A stretch of DNA of 42,773 nt, from positions 1-42,773 of the forward strand of contig JAFGKU010000111.1 of the NCBI GenBank assembly GCA_016928415.1, given 5' to 3'. The position numbers and the translations under genes are program-made. A model generated the notes under the pieces. It was not told the DNA's origin. It worked only from the letters and a program-made list of their open reading frames with translations, and made no database searches. The stretch is from Spirochaetales bacterium. Lineage in GTDB: Bacteria > Spirochaetota > Spirochaetia > SZUA-6 > JAFGRV01. Below are positions 42,654 to 42,773 of this stretch, one piece after another; position 1 is the first letter of the stretch; every line of letters starts with the position of its first letter.

Positions 42654-42773
42654 TTACTTTTTATCCCGTGGTTCTGGTTTTTGCACCCAGTTGAATAAAG
42701 ATTTTTCCAATTCTGCAGTATTTTTTGCTATGGTAAAAATACCAATTATATCCGCATCCTCATTAATTCCTCC
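42654..42773 (-). CDS. hypothetical protein, C-terminal part, cut by window end
   Basis: An open frame enters from the window edge and ends with TAA at 42656-42654, giving 39 residues that include DADIIGIFTIAKNTAELEKS and end NWVQKPEPRDKK. No start codon is in the window. Not recognised. It reads toward the small hypothetical gene on the same strand. Confidence 0.5.
   Translation of the reverse strand, partial: GGINEDADIIGIFTIAKNTAELEKSLFNWVQKPEPRDKK

Overview
The window looks like a chromosomal segment of a free-living or gut-type spirochaete. This is an inference from several things together: CsgG-like lipoproteins, a YmdB/RseC/PlsC housekeeping run, many HD-GYP and hybrid kinase proteins, TTG and GTG starts, and secreted enzymes joined by Thr-Pro linkers. 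No rRNA or marker gene is present to prove it. Recognisable promoters are mostly sigma70-like TTGACA-type boxes with 17-base spacers. No phage, complete insertion sequence or CRISPR array was seen.

Layout. 1-8.6 kb is mostly housekeeping and regulation: the tail of an L,D-transpeptidase, ketopantoate reductase, a membrane-anchored metallophosphoesterase, a reverse-strand sugar-sensor/HD-GYP protein, plsC, an rseC-like gene, a divergent ymdB, tRNA-Leu(CAG), a SUKH-type gene and an AraC-type regulator. 9.2-15.1 kb carries two large secreted proteins, a putative caspase-fold peptidase and a BSP-type zinc peptidase. 15.2-17.5 kb is a one-chain PAS-kinase-receiver-LuxR regulator. 17.7-21.9 kb is a GH92 alpha-mannosidase. 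22.2-29.2 kb is regulatory and transport: a ROK repressor, two sugar ABC permeases behind a palindromic operator, then a binding protein, YesM-like kinase and YesN-like regulator in one operon. 29.35-34.4 kb is a GH78 alpha-L-rhamnosidase. 34.5-39.2 kb is a CsgG-like lipoprotein and a 1232-residue sensor with kinase, receiver and HD-GYP domains. 39.2 kb to the end is an accessory, partly AT-rich patch with a hypothetical YD/MORN-like gene, a decayed copy of its 5' end, a small membrane protein, a YcxB-like gene running into a HicB remnant, and two unknown genes, one cut by the window edge.

How it fits together (inference). Four secreted proteins share one approximately 135-residue discoidin-like module, present ten times in all. 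Two look like peptidases and two are exo-glycosidases for mannose and rhamnose, which suggests a set tuned to one glycoprotein-like or mannose/rhamnose-rich surface polymer. Around them sit regulators that would sense sugars outside the cell (binding protein plus YesMN), inside the cell (two LacI-fold sensors without a DNA-binding domain, tied to c-di-GMP hydrolysis), and at the promoter (ROK, AraC). The best candidates for something not well described are the shared-module enzyme set and the LacI-fold/HD-GYP sensor pair.
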